Origin: Candidatus Fimimorpha faecalis
GTDB taxonomy: Bacteria; Bacillota; Clostridia; Lachnospirales; Lachnospiraceae
Length of the DNA: 34,611 nucleotides
NCBI GenBank assembly: GCA_018712075.1
Contig: DVHN01000017.1
Coordinates: forward strand, 1-34,611
Direction: 5' to 3'
The position numbers and the translations under genes were made by a program. The number at the start of each line of letters is the position of its first letter. The stretch's first letter is position 1. A model generated the notes under the pieces. The model was not told the origin of the DNA. It did no database searches and saw only the letters and a list, made by a program, of their open reading frames with translations. Shown here one piece after another: positions 32,850 to 34,611 of this stretch.

Positions 32850-33359
32850 ATGAATGGAGTAGAACGCAGACAAGAAATCTTGAAACGAATTCAAAGCAGC
32901 TCTTCCCCCGTTTCTGGCACAGAGTTGGCAAAATCCTTTCACGTCAGTCGACAGATTATTGTACAAGATATCGCATTACTGCGTGCAAATGATGCTAATA
33001 TTTTATCCACAAATAAGGGATATCTCTATAACTCAACGATCCGTGCAGTTCGCACCTTTTACGTCTGCCATTCAAACGAGGCTATTTTAGATGAATTGAA
33101 TACAATTGTAGATTTTGGAGGTAATATTATTGATGTATTCGTAGCACATCAAGTCTACGGACAACTCCGAGCAGAATTAAATATTAATACAAGAAAAAAA
33201 GCCTTGGACTTTACAAACAGTATTAAAAGCGGTCATTCCACACCGCTAAATAACATTACATCTGGTTATCATTATCATACCGTATCCGCCGATTCCGAAC
33301 AGACATTGGATCTCATTGAAGAAGAGTTAAGAAAAAAACATTACCTCGTCTCAGAATGA
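32850..33359 (+). CDS. niaR: Niacin-responsive transcriptional repressor NiaR (HTH + 3H domain)
   Basis: 169 residues. An N-terminal winged helix (RRQEILKRIQSSSSPVSGTELAKSFHVSRQIIVQDIALLR) is followed by a 3H domain with its conserved histidines in VCHSNEAILDEL, VFVAHQVYGQLRAEL, SGHSTPL and YHYHTVS. In Firmicutes NiaR represses NAD synthesis and niacin uptake genes when niacin is bound. It lies 91 nt after nadC. The ATG at 32850 is 11 nt past AGGAGGG; an out-of-frame ATG at 32843 sits closer to that site and opens a frame of about 46 codons, which I take as non-coding or mildly attenuating. Confidence 0.92.
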   Translation: MNGVERRQEILKRIQSSSSPVSGTELAKSFHVSRQIIVQDIALLRANDANILSTNKGYLYNSTIRAVRTFYVCHSNEAILDELNTIVDFGGNIIDVFVAHQVYGQLRAELNINTRKKALDFTNSIKSGHSTPLNNITSGYHYHTVSADSEQTLDLIEEELRKKHYLVSE

Positions 33360-33386
33360 AAAATCTTATATAATCGGGAGGATAGC

Positions 33387-33941
33387 ATGGAAATAAAAAC
33401 AAAACGACTTGTATTAAAACCACTTGGAGTACAATATTTAAACAGCACATTTCAATACGCCTCTGATTTTGACACAACCAAATTTATGGTTTATTTGCCA
33501 TCGGAAACCATGGAAGAAACCTTGGATTTTTTACAAAAAGTCGAGCAAGAATGGAACAAAGAAAAACCCGCTTTTTATGAATTTGCCATTTTCTTTAATG
33601 AGAAACATATCGGTGCCGTATCGCTATATTTAGATGAAGAAATCGCAAAACAGACTCCAAATGTCACAGATAACAAACCAGTGGGAGAATTTGGATGGAT
33701 CATTCATAAAGAATACTGGAATCAAGGTTTTGCAACGGAAGCAGCAAAAGCATTGTTTGATTTTGCAGTTAATTCTCTTCACGTGAACCATTTCATTGCA
33801 CATTGTGATGCAGAAAATACTGCTTCTTATCGAGTTATGGAAAAACTTGGAATGGAACGAACCGAAATCAATGAAGGAAGAAAAAACCGTTCTTCTGACG
33901 AGAACCGCAAAGAATATCAATACGAATTAGTAATAGGGTGA
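33387..33941 (+). CDS. GNAT family N-acetyltransferase (RimJ/RimL-like)
   Basis: 184 residues with the GNAT fold: TKRLVLKPL at the N-terminus, the acetyl-CoA loop IHKEYWNQGFATEAAKALFDFAV, and the RimJ/RimL-type HVNHFIAHCDAENTASYRVMEKLGMERT. The acceptor (ribosomal protein N-terminus, antibiotic or small molecule) cannot be told. It follows niaR by 27 nt with a GGGAGG site and shares the terminator at the end of the nad operon. Confidence 0.9.
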   Translation: MEIKTKRLVLKPLGVQYLNSTFQYASDFDTTKFMVYLPSETMEETLDFLQKVEQEWNKEKPAFYEFAIFFNEKHIGAVSLYLDEEIAKQTPNVTDNKPVGEFGWIIHKEYWNQGFATEAAKALFDFAVNSLHVNHFIAHCDAENTASYRVMEKLGMERTEINEGRKNRSSDENRKEYQYELVIG

Positions 33942-33966
33942 AGGCAATCAATGCTTCCACCCTTTT
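33936..33966 (+). terminator. Terminator of the nad-niaR-GNAT operon
   Basis: GGGTGAAGGCA pairs with TGCTTCCACCC around ATCAA (one A-C mismatch and a G-U), followed by TTTT. The left arm includes the GNAT stop codon. Confidence 0.8.
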
Positions 33967-34011
33967 CAATGCTATAATTCTATTTTTTTCACTTTCTTTT
34001 CAATATAACAA

Positions 34012-34605
34012 TTATAGATTTTTTGCAAGCGTTCTTGGATTTTTATCTATTAACTCACAGAAATACTCATGTATTTTGGTACAATTCGTAACTTCTGGGT
34101 GAAAGGAAATTCCAATTTGATTTTTCCACTGCACTGCCACAATGTTTTCATTTACTTTTGCAAGTACTTCTACACCAGAATCTATTCTTTCAATATATGG
34201 AGCCCGAATAAAACTCATTGGAATTGTCCCAATTCCTTTCATCTCTGCTTCGACACAAAAGCTTCCTAACTGTCTTCCATAGGCGTTACGCTTTACAACG
34301 ACTGGAAGCGTTCCGAAATAACTATGTTTATAATTGGATAGCTGTTTTGCAAGTAAAATTAACCCCGCACAAGTTCCAAGTACAGGCAATCCCTGTTCAA
34401 TTTTTTGCTTTAACGGATCAAACAAATCCAATTCTTTTAATAATTTCCCCTGTACAGTACTTTCACCGCCTGGCAAAATCAACCCATCAAAGGAACACTC
34501 CAAATCTGTTTTCTTTCGAATTTCAAAACATTCTACTCCAATTTGATTCAACATCATTTCATGTTCGATAAATGCACCTTGTACTGCCAATACTGCAACT
34601 GTCAT
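34012..34605 (-). CDS. pdxT: Pyridoxal 5'-phosphate synthase glutaminase subunit
   Basis: A 197-residue class I glutamine amidotransferase that hydrolyses glutamine and passes ammonia to PdxS for vitamin B6 synthesis. Seen: VAVLAVQGAFIEHEMML, LILPGGEST, the nucleophile motif LGTCAGLILLAK, SFIRAPYIE and the catalytic His-Glu pair in FHPEVT. The length is normal. The start is 6 nt from the right edge of the window; its usual partner pdxS would lie beyond it, upstream on the minus strand. Confidence 0.95.
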   Translation of the reverse strand: MTVAVLAVQGAFIEHEMMLNQIGVECFEIRKKTDLECSFDGLILPGGESTVQGKLLKELDLFDPLKQKIEQGLPVLGTCAGLILLAKQLSNYKHSYFGTLPVVVKRNAYGRQLGSFCVEAEMKGIGTIPMSFIRAPYIERIDSGVEVLAKVNENIVAVQWKNQIGISFHPEVTNCTKIHEYFCELIDKNPRTLAKNL

Positions 34606-34611
34606 ATTATT

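Noticed and set aside
1-34611. CRISPR arrays, tRNA or rRNA genes
   Set aside because: I saw no regularly spaced repeats and no tRNA or rRNA signatures on either strand.

Overview
The window looks like chromosome of a spore-forming, low-GC anaerobic Firmicute, most likely a Lachnospiraceae-type clostridium. This rests on AT-rich DNA with strong AGGAGG ribosome binding sites, a T-box-controlled valS, a cotJABC spore-coat operon, a nadABC-niaR operon, a paaK-ACT pair, and a cluster resembling the DUF5716/DUF5717 families I associate with Lachnospiraceae. No database search was possible; family names come from motifs and memory.

Layout. 73-5253 (minus): rarA behind a small polysaccharide deacetylase, then valS with a terminator and a complete T-box leader and promoter. 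5306-6463 (plus): a membrane acyltransferase behind a consensus promoter. 6514-12408 (minus): a three-gene unit of a 1180-residue repeat protein, an Hsp70/actin-like protein and a small helical-repeat protein, preceded by a possible 23-codon leader ORF. 12478-14442 (minus): paaK plus a double-ACT protein. 14461-20121 (minus): trkA-trkH, a MATE transporter, thiM and thiE in one close-packed run. 20361-23431 (minus): a HelD-like helicase carrying an unexpected C-terminal domain like the N-terminal domain of glycoside hydrolase family 31.

23452-29412 (minus): a sporulation operon cotJA-cotJB-cotJC-sodC behind a sigma-K/sigma-E-like promoter. Its cotJC gene is split by a 3,776-bp, more GC-rich element (24443-28218) with a large serine recombinase, a small ORF, a truncated gene and an AAA/DUF4143 ATPase. 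Both ends share 10 bp (CTTCTGTACC). Removing the element restores a 202-residue CotJC in frame, and joining the element ends creates a 48-bp dyad centred on the same CC dinucleotide, as expected of a serine-integrase attP. This resembles the known intervening elements in sporulation genes (skin in sigK, SP-beta in spsM). A cotJC element would be a new case if excision occurs during sporulation, which the sequence cannot show.

29533-33962 (plus): nadA-nadB-nadC, the niacin-responsive repressor niaR and a GNAT acetyltransferase. 34012-34605 (minus): pdxT, whose usual partner pdxS would lie beyond the window.
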